A program made the translations under genes and the position numbers. Source: Cyclobacteriaceae bacterium (lineage in GTDB: Bacteria; Bacteroidota; Bacteroidia; Cytophagales; Cyclobacteriaceae). From it: DNA of 14,250 nt. How positions within the stretch are numbered: position 1 is the first letter of the stretch; each line of letters opens with the position of its first letter. This document shows, piece after piece, positions 6,447 to 13,104 of the stretch. The stretch lies in contig JANYDR010000312.1 of the NCBI GenBank assembly GCA_025363495.1, positions 1 through 14,250 on the forward strand. Reading direction: 5' to 3'. The notes below the pieces were generated by a model that saw nothing but the letters and a program-made list of their open reading frames with translations, did not search any database and was not told where the DNA came from.

Positions 6447-8429
6447 ATGCTTAATTCCCTCCTCTCCCTCTGGCTCATCGTCCAACGATGCTTCTTCATT
6501 CTCATTGTCTGCTTTCTCGGATACTATGTGCTGGCCGTTAATGACCAGGGACGGGACCTTGTTGTTTCACTTGGTGAAGGAGGGATAGATCGATATTTCG
6601 TGCGGCTTCAGATAGCGCTTATCTTTTGGTCCCTTGCCAATTGGTACACCTCACGCGTGTTATTGACTCTAACTGATTTTAGTCAATTCAAAAAGCAAGG
6701 CATTGAATGGTGGATTCATTATACGCCTAGGTTTTTTGGAATTGTTCCTTTTATTATTGTGATGAGCGCAATCATAAAATTGAGAAGTGTGGAGGAGGGT
6801 TCGTTCTGGTTATTCATCGGTGTGCTTGCTGCCGAGATGGTCATTATGGTGATTATTTTTTCGCAAAGAAGAAAAGTGGCAGCAAAACTTAATATTAAGA
6901 CTTATGCTACGCCCTACGAAGCATCGGGGGCAACCTGGCACTCGTTGATGGAAGTCAAAAGCTTTAAAATATTTTTTTATACGGTGTTAACAGTACACGG
7001 CTTGATAGTCATTCTGTTTTTGCTTCCAATGGAATGGAAAATTGCACAGTGGTTTAAGCCCGGAACTATTCTATTACTCGGACTTACAGGTCTCACTACG
7101 TTTCTTTCTGCACTCAGTTACTTTAATAATTGGAAAACACGACCCGTTTTTGTTCTTCTCGTCCTTTTAGTTGCCGTGTGTGCTGTCTTCAATGACAATA
7201 CAAGACTACGTTTAAAACGGAATGCAAAACAAAATGTACCGCGCCCAACTATTCACGATCAATTTGTCGGATGGGTCAAGTATCATACTCCCTCGGATTC
7301 GGCAAAAAATAAAGCTGTTCCGCTGATCATTATTGCTACACAAGGTGGAGGAATCCGTGCTATGTATTGGAATAACAAAGTAATGACTCAATTAGATACT
7401 CTTTATAATGGATTCACTGAGCATGTCTTTGCTATCAGCGGTGTGTCAGGTGGAGGCGTGGGAGCTTCTTTTTACCTTGCCTACTACCGGGACTTTGTAT
7501 TAAATGGAAAAAGATTTTCGCATAAAGTAGACGGTTTTTCTTCAGATGACTATTTATCTTCGGTGACTGCGGGCCTCTTGTTCAATGACAACATCCAGAA
7601 ATTCTTACCGATTTCCTGGCCTGCACTAAATCGTACACGCAAGCTTGAAGATGCCTGGTCACTTGGCTATTGCGATCAGACCAGACTTAGCACGATGGAT
7701 GAATCTTTTCTTTCGTTGTGGAATCTTCCAGATAGTCAGAAATACAAGCTGCCATCTCTATTCCTCAACGGTACCCTTGCAGAGACTGGCCAGAAAACAA
7801 TTCTTAGCAACCTTGATCTTGACAAACACTTTTTTGATGTGGTGGATATTGAAGACACACTGGGTATTGATGATGTGCCGCTAAAAACTGCCGCTTCTCT
7901 TTGTTCGCGTTTTCCCATTATTACTTCCGGAGGACTGTTGTGTAAGGATGACATGCTTCCCATTGGTCATGTGGTCGATGGTGGCTATGCGGAAAATACC
8001 GGGATCGAAACGGCTCTTTCGATATATGAATCTCTTCGAGAGCAGATTCTCCAGCACAATCTTACAAAACCTTCTTATCAAATTGTTCCGATTATAATTT
8101 TCATTAAAAACTCAAAGGAGACCAATGAAAGAAAGGTGATCAAATGGTTCATTGATATTCGCACTATGCTTAGCGCCTTCGTTAATGCCTGGGATCGCAG
8201 AGCTCCTGTGGGCAACTATCTGGCATCGGATCTGATAAATGAAGTAGGTAAGGATTCGGTTTACTTTAGCATTGAACTTGACCGGTCAACCAAGAAGAAT
8301 TCTGTAGACCTGCCATTAGGATGGTTTCTTTCTGAAAAGGCAAAGAATGACATCGCGTTAAAATCAAGCAATATCCCCATTGCTAACAAAGTACTTTGCG
8401 GCAGGTTGGAGAATTTGCTGAACAAATAG
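6447..8429 (+). CDS. Membrane-anchored patatin-like phospholipase
   Basis: A 660-residue protein with an N-terminal membrane region and a C-terminal patatin lipase domain. The membrane part has about seven hydrophobic segments (roughly 14-30, 54-72, 96-111, 120-138, 172-193, 206-226 and 234-248). The patatin domain begins at about 290 with the oxyanion Gly-rich loop TQGGGIRA (298-305). The nucleophile elbow is ISGVSGGGVGA with Ser334 (GxSxG). The later ASLCSRFPIITSGG segment (483-496) and the catalytic Asp511 in VVDGGYAENTGI complete the Ser-Asp dyad. It should hydrolyse acyl esters of membrane lipids at the inner membrane, with the domain on the cytoplasmic side if the segment count is odd and the N-terminus is outside (inference). 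A long insert of about 140 residues separates the nucleophile from the Asp. It is unlike secreted patatins with BamA-type barrels. Start at ATG 6447. Confidence 0.93.
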   Translation: MLNSLLSLWLIVQRCFFILIVCFLGYYVLAVNDQGRDLVVSLGEGGIDRYFVRLQIALIFWSLANWYTSRVLLTLTDFSQFKKQGIEWWIHYTPRFFGIVPFIIVMSAIIKLRSVEEGSFWLFIGVLAAEMVIMVIIFSQRRKVAAKLNIKTYATPYEASGATWHSLMEVKSFKIFFYTVLTVHGLIVILFLLPMEWKIAQWFKPGTILLLGLTGLTTFLSALSYFNNWKTRPVFVLLVLLVAVCAVFNDNTRLRLKRNAKQNVPRPTIHDQFVGWVKYHTPSDSAKNKAVPLIIIATQGGGIRAMYWNNKVMTQLDTLYNGFTEHVFAISGVSGGGVGASFYLAYYRDFVLNGKRFSHKVDGFSSDDYLSSVTAGLLFNDNIQKFLPISWPALNRTRKLEDAWSLGYCDQTRLSTMDESFLSLWNLPDSQKYKLPSLFLNGTLAETGQKTILSNLDLDKHFFDVVDIEDTLGIDDVPLKTAASLCSRFPIITSGGLLCKDDMLPIGHVVDGGYAENTGIETALSIYESLREQILQHNLTKPSYQIVPIIIFIKNSKETNERKVIKWFIDIRTMLSAFVNAWDRRAPVGNYLASDLINEVGKDSVYFSIELDRSTKKNSVDLPLGWFLSEKAKNDIALKSSNIPIANKVLCGRLENLLNK

Positions 8430-8514
8430 CTTCTCATCACGAATCTCTTTTCCTTATCTTTATTTCAAGCAAGATTGATTGAATTGTCGTGAATAGAAAT
8501 TCTAATTTAATCCC

Positions 8515-9015
8515 ATGAATACATCCCCAAACCCACCACGTGAGTCTTTAATTATCAGACTCAGCACCCACCTTCCGCTCCTTGAAAAAATATTTGTAGG
8601 AGTATTGTGTCTTGGCATATTATTAAAGTATGTGAATATCAATGGTAGGCCGCTCATTTATATCTCCCTTGCGGGATTAGCCGTCGTTTTTTATTTTTTC
8701 TCTTTCAGACCGGTTGAAATTGAACATGAAGAAGATGGAGCTTCAGGGTTCATGGATTTATTTGTTGGGACGATAGCTCCTAAACTTTTGGGTATAAGTA
8801 GTGCAGTTTCAATCCTCGGAATTTTATTTTATCTGATGAACTTCGGTAACAACGGATACAAACAAATGCTGATGATTGGTGGAAGCACTACTTTCATGGC
8901 TTCTTTGGTGCTGGGTTTTGCGTCTGTTACCGGAACAAAAAATATAGATGTAAATCTTCCAATTCTGTATCGCGCCATCCCACTAATGGCTATAGACGTC
9001 TACCTTTTTTTGTAA
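8515..9015 (+). CDS. Small integral membrane protein, unknown function
   Basis: A 166-residue protein with a short hydrophilic N-terminus (Pro-rich, residues 1-12) and about five hydrophobic segments, near residues 25-40, 46-64, 88-107, 116-137 and 148-166. Segments two and three are separated by an acidic stretch, VEIEHEEDGASG (68-79). The last residues, IDVYLFL, run straight into the stop codon, so the protein ends inside or at the edge of the membrane. I recognise no family. It follows the patatin gene after 85 bases on the same strand, with no clear terminator in between, and may be co-transcribed with it. The ATG start has an A+T-rich leader and no Shine-Dalgarno, as elsewhere in this window. 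Confidence 0.8.
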   Translation: MNTSPNPPRESLIIRLSTHLPLLEKIFVGVLCLGILLKYVNINGRPLIYISLAGLAVVFYFFSFRPVEIEHEEDGASGFMDLFVGTIAPKLLGISSAVSILGILFYLMNFGNNGYKQMLMIGGSTTFMASLVLGFASVTGTKNIDVNLPILYRAIPLMAIDVYLFL

Positions 9016-9107
9016 ATGGTTCTGCTTTCTAACCGTGATCTACCCGTATCTTGTATCCTCAGACCTGCAACCCAACTATTCCGTACCTTCACATCGAGCA
9101 TCGCCGC

Positions 9108-9620
9108 ATGGCCCCAATACTATTTTTTCTAATTTTTTGCGTTTCTACTGTTGTTTCGGCACAGACAGATTCGATTTATGTCAGCGATAACCCGGAAAAG
9201 CCAGGTAATCTGGTTTCCTATTATGGAATAAAAACTGGTCACGGCGAAGAGACGTATTCAATTACTATTACAGTAACAAACATCAGAAATAATAAGGGGG
9301 TCATACGTTTTAAATTTTTTGATGACTCGACTCCATTCCCCCACGATACCGGCTTTTTAAAAGTAGTGGTAGATAAAAAAAATATTGTTGGGGGAACTTT
9401 TACAAAAACCTTTTACGGTTTTAAGTCGCAAAGTATGGCCATTGCTCTTTTAGACGACGAGAATAATGATCTTAAACTTGATATGGGCTGGTTCTTTCCG
9501 AAAGAGGGTCATGCATTTTCAGATTATTATCACTCGGCACTGCGAAGACCTGTTTACAATGATTTTAAATTCGTTTTGAAGGGAGATAAAAAGGTTGTAA
9601 TGAAGATGAAATATTACTGA
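9108..9620 (+). CDS. Secreted DUF2141 family protein
   Basis: A 170-residue protein of the DUF2141 family, small beta-rich exported proteins common in Bacteroidota and some Proteobacteria, without a known reaction. From ATG 9108 the first 18 residues form a signal peptide ending VVSA-Q. Family landmarks follow: ITVTNIRNNKGVIRFKFFDD near residues 52-71, an AIALLDDENNDLKLDMGWF segment near 112-130 that corresponds to the usual 'A.a..HDeN.NgklD' motif, and PKEGHAFSDYYH near 132-143. The family's His before DEN is Leu here. A longer reading from TTG 9051 would bury the signal peptide behind 19 polar residues and is rejected. It converges on the SH3b gene; the gap of 60 bases holds CAAGT repeats rather than a clear terminator. 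Confidence 0.88.
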   Translation: MAPILFFLIFCVSTVVSAQTDSIYVSDNPEKPGNLVSYYGIKTGHGEETYSITITVTNIRNNKGVIRFKFFDDSTPFPHDTGFLKVVVDKKNIVGGTFTKTFYGFKSQSMAIALLDDENNDLKLDMGWFFPKEGHAFSDYYHSALRRPVYNDFKFVLKGDKKVVMKMKYY

Positions 9621-9625
9621 AGTAG

Positions 9626-9652
9626 CAAGTTCCATGTTGCAAGTAACAAGTT
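9626..9652. repeat. CAAGT short-unit repeat in convergent gap
   Basis: Three CAAGT units at 9626, 9640 and 9647 in a G+T-rich text (GCAAGTTCCATGTTGCAAGTAACAAGTT is spread over 9625-9652). Similar text in the opposite sense (CTTGTATCCTC...) is found near 9050 on the other side of the DUF2141 gene. This looks like the short-unit degenerate repeat often left in intergenic DNA of this phylum. Confidence 0.4.
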
Positions 9653-9680
9653 GTACATTCTTGTGATGAGTTCAGGAGAA

Positions 9681-10391
9681 TTAATCCGCGTGACCATAGA
9701 ATAATCCATAGTTAGTTCCCTTCTTAATGATAGTCAGTGATGTGTTCTCATCAACATTACAATCCATAGAATCTTCTTTATAAGCACATGGAGCAGCAGT
9801 AGGGAAAAATTCCGGGTAGACAAGCCGCGCTAATAAAAAAACTTCCTGAAAGGTAAATGCGACTGTGGGAAATGTTGTATCAATAGAAGAGCCGCCTTCT
9901 GTTCCAACCCAGGAATAATCAACCCCATTTTCAAATGTCATTTTCTGATAGGCGTAATATTTTTCTTTTTCGGGCGGTGTATTATTTTCTGACTTTATTT
10001 TGAACTGCAGCTTAAGATAATTTTGAAAATGACTGGGGTCGCCATCTGAAACAGGCATCGGAGCAAAGCGTGAAAGAAACCCATCGAACATATATCCCTG
10101 CTTGTCCCCCTGTTTCACCTTTACCCATGTGCCAGGCACGGCCGTACTTGTAAACGAAACACGCGTGCCCTGATCCGGAAGCACCTCTACTTTTTCTCCA
10201 AACTTTACAACCGAAATCAACATAGCTTTTGCGTCAGGCTTTTCGCGAATTGAAAGTCCTCCCTCGGAATAAACATATAAATTGCTTCCCGGTGAGTAGA
10301 CCTTAGTGAACTTATTGGATTGCGCGGAGACCGTAAGGTTTAAAAGCAATAAAGTCAGCAATGTGAAAAGGTAGAGCGTAGGATTTTTCAT
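9681..10391 (-). CDS. Secreted SH3b-domain protein
   Basis: A 236-residue exported protein. A signal peptide covers residues 1-24 (Leu-rich core, ending TVSAQ). A bacterial SH3 domain follows at about 32-108: LYVYSEGGLSIREKPDAKA is the classic 'g.LnvRs.ps' entry, then VVKFGEKVEVLPDQG, and it closes with GTWVKVKQGDKQGYMFDGFLS. The C-terminal 125 residues have no family I recognise. They include a Lys/Glu-rich stretch, YYAYQKMTFENGVDY, and a Cys pair near residues 204 and 211 (APCAYKEDSMDCNVDE) that could form a disulfide after export. SH3b domains usually bind peptidoglycan or cell-wall peptides, so a periplasmic envelope role is likely (inference). It is transcribed opposite to its neighbours. 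The upstream gap shows a weak TATATTTA -7-like box on the minus strand. Confidence 0.88.
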   Translation of the reverse strand: MKNPTLYLFTLLTLLLLNLTVSAQSNKFTKVYSPGSNLYVYSEGGLSIREKPDAKAMLISVVKFGEKVEVLPDQGTRVSFTSTAVPGTWVKVKQGDKQGYMFDGFLSRFAPMPVSDGDPSHFQNYLKLQFKIKSENNTPPEKEKYYAYQKMTFENGVDYSWVGTEGGSSIDTTFPTVAFTFQEVFLLARLVYPEFFPTAAPCAYKEDSMDCNVDENTSLTIIKKGTNYGLFYGHAD

Positions 10392-10502
10392 AGATGTCTG
10401 GGGTATAGTAAATATAGCACATTCATTTTTCCCTTTTAAGTATGTTCTGGTGAGGAATAGTATTGCAATAGGATTGTTACTTTTATGAATCTCCTAATAT
10501 TT

Positions 10503-10562
10503 ATGAAAGCTTATATTGTTGATGTCGGCATTTCAGACCCTATCGGCCATAAGGATTACTAA
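10503..10562 (+). pseudogene. 19-codon remnant resembling the N-terminus of a DUF1330 protein
   Basis: ATG at 10503 opens a 19-residue peptide, MKAYIVDVGISDPIGHKDY, followed at once by TAA. It closely resembles the conserved first strand and loop of DUF1330 proteins ('M.AY.i.di.vtDP..y.eY'), which are normally about 95 residues long. Nothing of the rest of the family is visible downstream, so this looks like a deleted gene with only its 5' end left. The match is short and could be chance. Confidence 0.4.
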
Positions 10563-10579
10563 AATATTGCTCGTTAATA

Positions 10580-10602
10580 GTTAATCGCGGATTACGATTA
10601 AC
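10580..10602. promoter_or_regulatory. Perfect inverted repeat upstream of the 69-residue gene (operator or leader hairpin)
   Basis: GTTAATCG (10580-10587), seven-base spacer CGGATTA, CGATTAAC (10595-10602). The perfect 8-base dyad ends 22 bases before the ATG at 10625. It has the size and symmetry of a dimeric regulator site; a leader hairpin is the alternative. Confidence 0.5.
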
Positions 10603-10624
10603 CAAAAAATATAAATTAAAAAAA

Positions 10625-10834
10625 ATGACAAAATTTATTGAACTGACAGTTTCCGAAGACGAAGAGACAAGGACTATTATGGTAAACACGGCCAGCATTG
10701 GCAGGATCTATCAAAATCCACAAGTCACAAACAAAAGCATCGTTGAACTGAATTATCACAGCATCAATGACGCTCCGGTCTATCTTGAGGTTGAAACTCC
10801 ATACGAAAAATTGAGGTTACGTTTCCTGGAATAA
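10625..10834 (+). CDS. Small FlbD-like/hypothetical protein
   Basis: A 69-residue soluble protein, MTKFIELT...RLRFLE, rich in charged and beta-forming residues. The layout is an opening strand FIELTVSEDEETRTIMVN, an ASIGRIY turn, a second strand pair SIVELNYHSINDAPVYLEVE, and a final amphipathic segment. This pattern (a short 'value holds, where is it used' beta protein) recalls the small FlbD-like proteins common in Bacteroidota, but the match is only by layout. No catalytic residue, signal peptide or membrane segment is seen. The A-rich leader (AAAAAAATG) lacks a Shine-Dalgarno. A perfect 8-base dyad sits just upstream, suggesting that the gene is regulated. It converges with the DUF6496-type gene; only 22 bases separate their stop codons. 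Confidence 0.7.
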   Translation: MTKFIELTVSEDEETRTIMVNTASIGRIYQNPQVTNKSIVELNYHSINDAPVYLEVETPYEKLRLRFLE

Positions 10835-10856
10835 AGAGTTTGACTTTGAAGTCTTT

Positions 10857-11036
10857 TTAAACTTTCTTTTTTGGGACTTTCGCTCCTGCCCTACGTGCCT
10901 CAGACAAGCCAATAGCAATGGCTTGCTTTCTGTCTGTCACTTTTTTTCCACCGCGACCACTTCTCAGTTTGCCGTCTTTCATTTCTTCCATCACTTTTTT
11001 TACTTTTTTCTGAGCCCCTGTTGAATATTTTGCCAT
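10857..11036 (-). CDS. DUF6496-type small basic protein
   Basis: A 59-residue, very basic protein read on the minus strand from ATG 11036. The sequence MAKYSTGAQKKVKKVMEEMK followed by GKLRSGRGGKKVTDRKQAIAIGLSEARRAGAKVPKKKV fits the short DUF6496 family found in many bacteria. This family has a conserved KVMEEMKDGKLRSG helix and a K..RKQAIAIGLSEARR core, and may bind nucleic acid (inference from charge). The frame stays open further upstream to 11075, but the extra 13 residues (FFLLSKKTQ) are not part of the family and would be out of keeping. The C-terminal Lys run (KVPKKKV) is typical. It probably has its own promoter in the 11037-11100 stretch; none is clear. Confidence 0.88.
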   Translation of the reverse strand: MAKYSTGAQKKVKKVMEEMKDGKLRSGRGGKKVTDRKQAIAIGLSEARRAGAKVPKKKV

Positions 11037-11102
11037 AGGATTTTTTTGAGTTTTCTTCGACAACAAAAAAAACATGCCAGCATAGTGTAAACAATCAAAA
11101 CC

Positions 11103-11214
11103 TTTGCCACGCCGGCAGATGTTACTGATTTTCAGGGATACGCAGCGAAGCTGCCTATCCGTGTTATCATTGTGGTCAAAAGTGCATTCTTACATGATCC
11201 GTGTCATCAGTGGG
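11103..11214. repeat. Degenerate intergenic repeat, copy 1, with hairpin
   Basis: TTTGCCACGCC (11103-11113) and GATTTTCAGGGAT (11127-11139) recur, nearly identical, in copy 2 after the Spy-like gene. Inside copy 1, GGATA-C-GCAGC, loop GAA, GCTGC-C-TATCC (11136-11160) makes a hairpin with one C/C mismatch. Two related units, TATCCGTGTTATCATTGTGG (11156-11175) and GATCCGTGTCATCAGTGGG (11196-11214), follow. This is the eroded 'GCCACG...ATCCGTGTCATC' intergenic repeat typical of Bacteroidota. The rest of the 11037-11321 gap shows no gene. Confidence 0.65.
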
Positions 11215-11321
11215 AAAAACCTCCCCCGCTGCATTATGAATCAATACAAACCTTGAAAAAGATTTTTGCGAAAGGGAATAAATTTCCTGTTGCCCTTGTC
11301 TAACAGATATAACAAAAGAAA

Positions 11322-11717
11322 ATGATTATGAAAAAGAACATGATGTTAGTGGGATTGATGATGGTAAGCGCAATCATTTTTGCCCAGCACGGTCACGGTA
11401 AGTTCGACTCATCTGAAACGGCAACGAAAAGAGCCGATAAAATGAAAACCGAACTTTCACTAAGCGATGATCAATATGCAAAGGTAAAAGCGATTAATGA
11501 GAAATTTGCAGCGAGTCATACGAAGTTAAGAAGTGATACGTCTCTTACGATTGGAACTTCGCATAAGAAGATGGAGAAGTTGAGAGCCGATCAAGAGACA
11601 CAAATAAAAAGTGTCTTGACCAAAGAACAATTAACCAAGTGGACTGCATTTAAAACTAAAAAGGAAGAGGATAGAAAGAATCACAAACGGGGAAGAGGTC
11701 ATGGTGATAAGGGTTAG
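11322..11717 (+). CDS. Periplasmic Spy/CpxP-like (LTxxQ-type) protein
   Basis: A 131-residue exported protein. Residues 1-21 are a signal peptide (Lys pair, hydrophobic core with Met-rich VGLMMVSAIIF, cleavage before QHGHG). The mature protein is almost entirely helical and charged, with two motifs of the Spy/CpxP type: LSLSDDQYAKVKAINEKFAA (45-64), in the place of the usual LTxxQ, and LTKEQLTKW (98-106). A His-rich start (HGHG) and a Lys/Arg/His/Gly-rich tail (KNHKRGRGHGDKG) could bind metal. Family members act as periplasmic chaperones or stress sensors; that role here is inferred. ATG 11328 is an equally possible start, two codons in. A strong terminator follows and repeats lie on both sides, so it is a single-gene unit. 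Confidence 0.87.
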   Translation: MIMKKNMMLVGLMMVSAIIFAQHGHGKFDSSETATKRADKMKTELSLSDDQYAKVKAINEKFAASHTKLRSDTSLTIGTSHKKMEKLRADQETQIKSVLTKEQLTKWTAFKTKKEEDRKNHKRGRGHGDKG

Positions 11718-11737
11718 TTTATAGGTTTAGTGAGTTT

Positions 11738-11772
11738 AAAGACCCAGTCCGGTTTTCCGTGCTGGGTTTTTT
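11738..11772 (+). terminator. Intrinsic terminator of the Spy-like gene
   Basis: ACCCAG (11742-11747) pairs with CTGGGT (11762-11767), with an inner CGG/CCG helix around a TTTT loop (11750-11759) and a TC/TG internal loop. The 3' arm runs directly into six T (11767-11772), and AAA before the 5' arm extends the stem into the T-tract. It lies 21 bases after the stop codon. Confidence 0.85.
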
Positions 11773-11782
11773 GTTTAGGTTT

Positions 11783-11834
11783 TTTGCCACGCCTGTCTGC
11801 CGGCGAGGCAGGGACTACACAGATTTTCACGGAT
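11783..11834. repeat. Degenerate intergenic repeat, copy 2
   Basis: TTTGCCACGCC (11783-11793), a short hairpin CTGCC-GGCGA-GGCAG (11797-11811), then GATTTTCACGGAT (11822-11834). Compared with copy 1 at 11103-11139, the two end blocks are kept, differing by one base in the second, while the middle differs. Related ACACAGAT text continues to about 11865. Confidence 0.65.
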
Positions 11835-11895
11835 CAATGCTGAATTAATAAATGACACAGATGGGGCAGCGAAATAAAAGTCGAAAACATTTCCC

Positions 11896-11958
11896 CAGAT
11901 CTCGCATATTTTCGCCGAATTCTAAGAATTCCAGGAAAAACTGCGAGTATTCGATCTG
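11896..11958. repeat. Long imperfect inverted repeat before the Rieske operon
   Basis: CAGATC (11896-11901) and TCGCA (11902-11906, first T shared in register) mirror TGCGA (11942-11946) and GATCTG (11953-11958). In the centre GAATTC (11917-11922), TAA, GAATTC (11926-11931) close the fold, with a partly pairing T-rich/A-rich pair between. The whole could form a 63-base imperfect hairpin. ATCTGTGGAATCTGCGG continues to 11970, so this is probably another eroded copy of the phylum's 'ATCTGCGG' intergenic repeats. From 11971 to 12117 the gap is A+T-rich and I see no gene in it. Confidence 0.5.
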
Positions 11959-12117
11959 TGGAATCTGCGGAAAATGCATTTCAATCTACTTATCTCAAAA
12001 TCTAATGATGAAGTTAGAAATATTGTTTTACCTAAAGGTCTTGGAATTTGTAACTAAAAATATCTTGTTAGATGGAATCAATTTTTTTGCATAACTACCA
12101 ATGATTTTTACCAAGTT

Positions 12118-13095
12118 ATGCAGGAAAGAAAATGCTGGCAGCCGGTGATGTATGAAAGAGAACTCACCACATCGCCAAAAAGTGTTAAGCTTTGTGGAGA
12201 ACGATTGGTTCTTTGGCGTGATCAAAAAAATGCAATTCATGCTTTAAAGGATTTATGCATACACCGAGGCACGGCGCTTTCTTTGGGGACCATTCGTGGA
12301 AATGAAATCGTATGCCCCTATCATGGCTGGAGTTTTAATGGATCAGGAGCATGCACATTTATTCCGCAACTGGAGGACCAGAAAAAAATCCCTGAAAAGG
12401 CGAAGATCAATAGCTACAAGTGTCGTTCACAATTTGGTATTGTGTGGGTAGCACTGGAAGATCCGTTGTGGGATTTGCCTGAGATTCCTGAGCTGAATGA
12501 CAAGAATTGGCATATAGCCGAGACCGGTCCTTTTCCGTGGCAAGCGAATGCATCACGGCAGGTAGAGAACTTTACGGACTTTGCTCATTTTCCATTTGTG
12601 CATCCCGGATTATTAGGCGACCCTTCACGCCCGTTGGTGCCGGAACATACGGTTGTCGCAGAAGATCATATATTATTTTATGAAGTTCACCGCCCGGAAG
12701 CGACTAACACGGATGAGTTTCCAATTTTTGGCAATCCTACCCAGGAAACTCCCATGCGATGGAACAGCTATAAACTTTATTTACCATTTACTATTGTCCT
12801 GACAATCCGATGGGATAATACACCCAATCAAATGATTTATTTTTTTGCTTCACAATCGGTCAGTGACAATGAATGTATTGGATATTGCATCGTTGCAAAG
12901 AATTATGGAGAGGATGACAGCAATACTATAAGGAAGTTCGAAGAAGTAATTTTTGATCAGGATAAACGTATTGTAGAATCACAGCGCCCGGAGCAAGTGC
13001 CATTTAATTTAGCCGAAGAGCTTCATTTGAAGTTTGATGCTGTTGCACTAGCCTATCGAAGGCAAATGAAAAAGATGGGCTTTAAAAATGAGTGA
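12118..13095 (+). CDS. Rieske non-heme iron oxygenase (ring-hydroxylating/O-demethylase type)
   Basis: A 325-residue oxygenase component that would use a Rieske [2Fe-2S] centre to feed electrons to a mononuclear iron for O2 activation. The Rieske site has the full CxH...CxxH pattern: Cys47 and His49 in CIHRGTALSLG, Cys66 and His69 in VCPYHGWSF. The catalytic domain has the 2-His-1-carboxylate set: Asn151, Asp154, His157 and His162 in ENFTDFAHFPFVHPG, and Asp282 in FDQDKRIVESQ as the likely third ligand. The fold and length fit the vanillate O-demethylase/PaO-type group of single-subunit Rieske enzymes. No reductase or ferredoxin gene is in the window, so its electron donor is elsewhere. Substrate is unknown. 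It lies 9 bases before a homoserine-dehydrogenase-like gene and is probably co-transcribed. The ATG start lacks a clear Shine-Dalgarno. Confidence 0.95.
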   Translation: MQERKCWQPVMYERELTTSPKSVKLCGERLVLWRDQKNAIHALKDLCIHRGTALSLGTIRGNEIVCPYHGWSFNGSGACTFIPQLEDQKKIPEKAKINSYKCRSQFGIVWVALEDPLWDLPEIPELNDKNWHIAETGPFPWQANASRQVENFTDFAHFPFVHPGLLGDPSRPLVPEHTVVAEDHILFYEVHRPEATNTDEFPIFGNPTQETPMRWNSYKLYLPFTIVLTIRWDNTPNQMIYFFASQSVSDNECIGYCIVAKNYGEDDSNTIRKFEEVIFDQDKRIVESQRPEQVPFNLAEELHLKFDAVALAYRRQMKKMGFKNE

Positions 13096-13104
13096 CAACT
13101 TTAC

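Noticed and set aside
8455..8462. TATCTTTA -7-like box before the 166-residue membrane protein gene
   Set aside because: No TTTG or TTG at the right distance upstream; the nearest TTTG is 37 bases away.
9051..9107. TTG start upstream of the DUF2141 gene
   Set aside because: It would put 19 polar residues in front of a clean signal peptide that begins at ATG 9108.
10835..10856. GACTTTGAAGTC with T-run as a terminator between the convergent genes
   Set aside because: The stem is 4-5 bases with a tiny loop; too weak to call.
11037..11075. Longer start for the DUF6496-type protein
   Set aside because: The added residues are low-complexity and outside the family, which begins MAKYS.
11852..12094. 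An 80-residue open frame after the Spy-like gene
   Set aside because: It runs through the degenerate repeat and the long inverted repeat; its ICGICGK text is just the repeat ATCTGTGGAATCTGCGG translated. Composition is Lys/Ser/Ile/Leu-rich with no fold signs.
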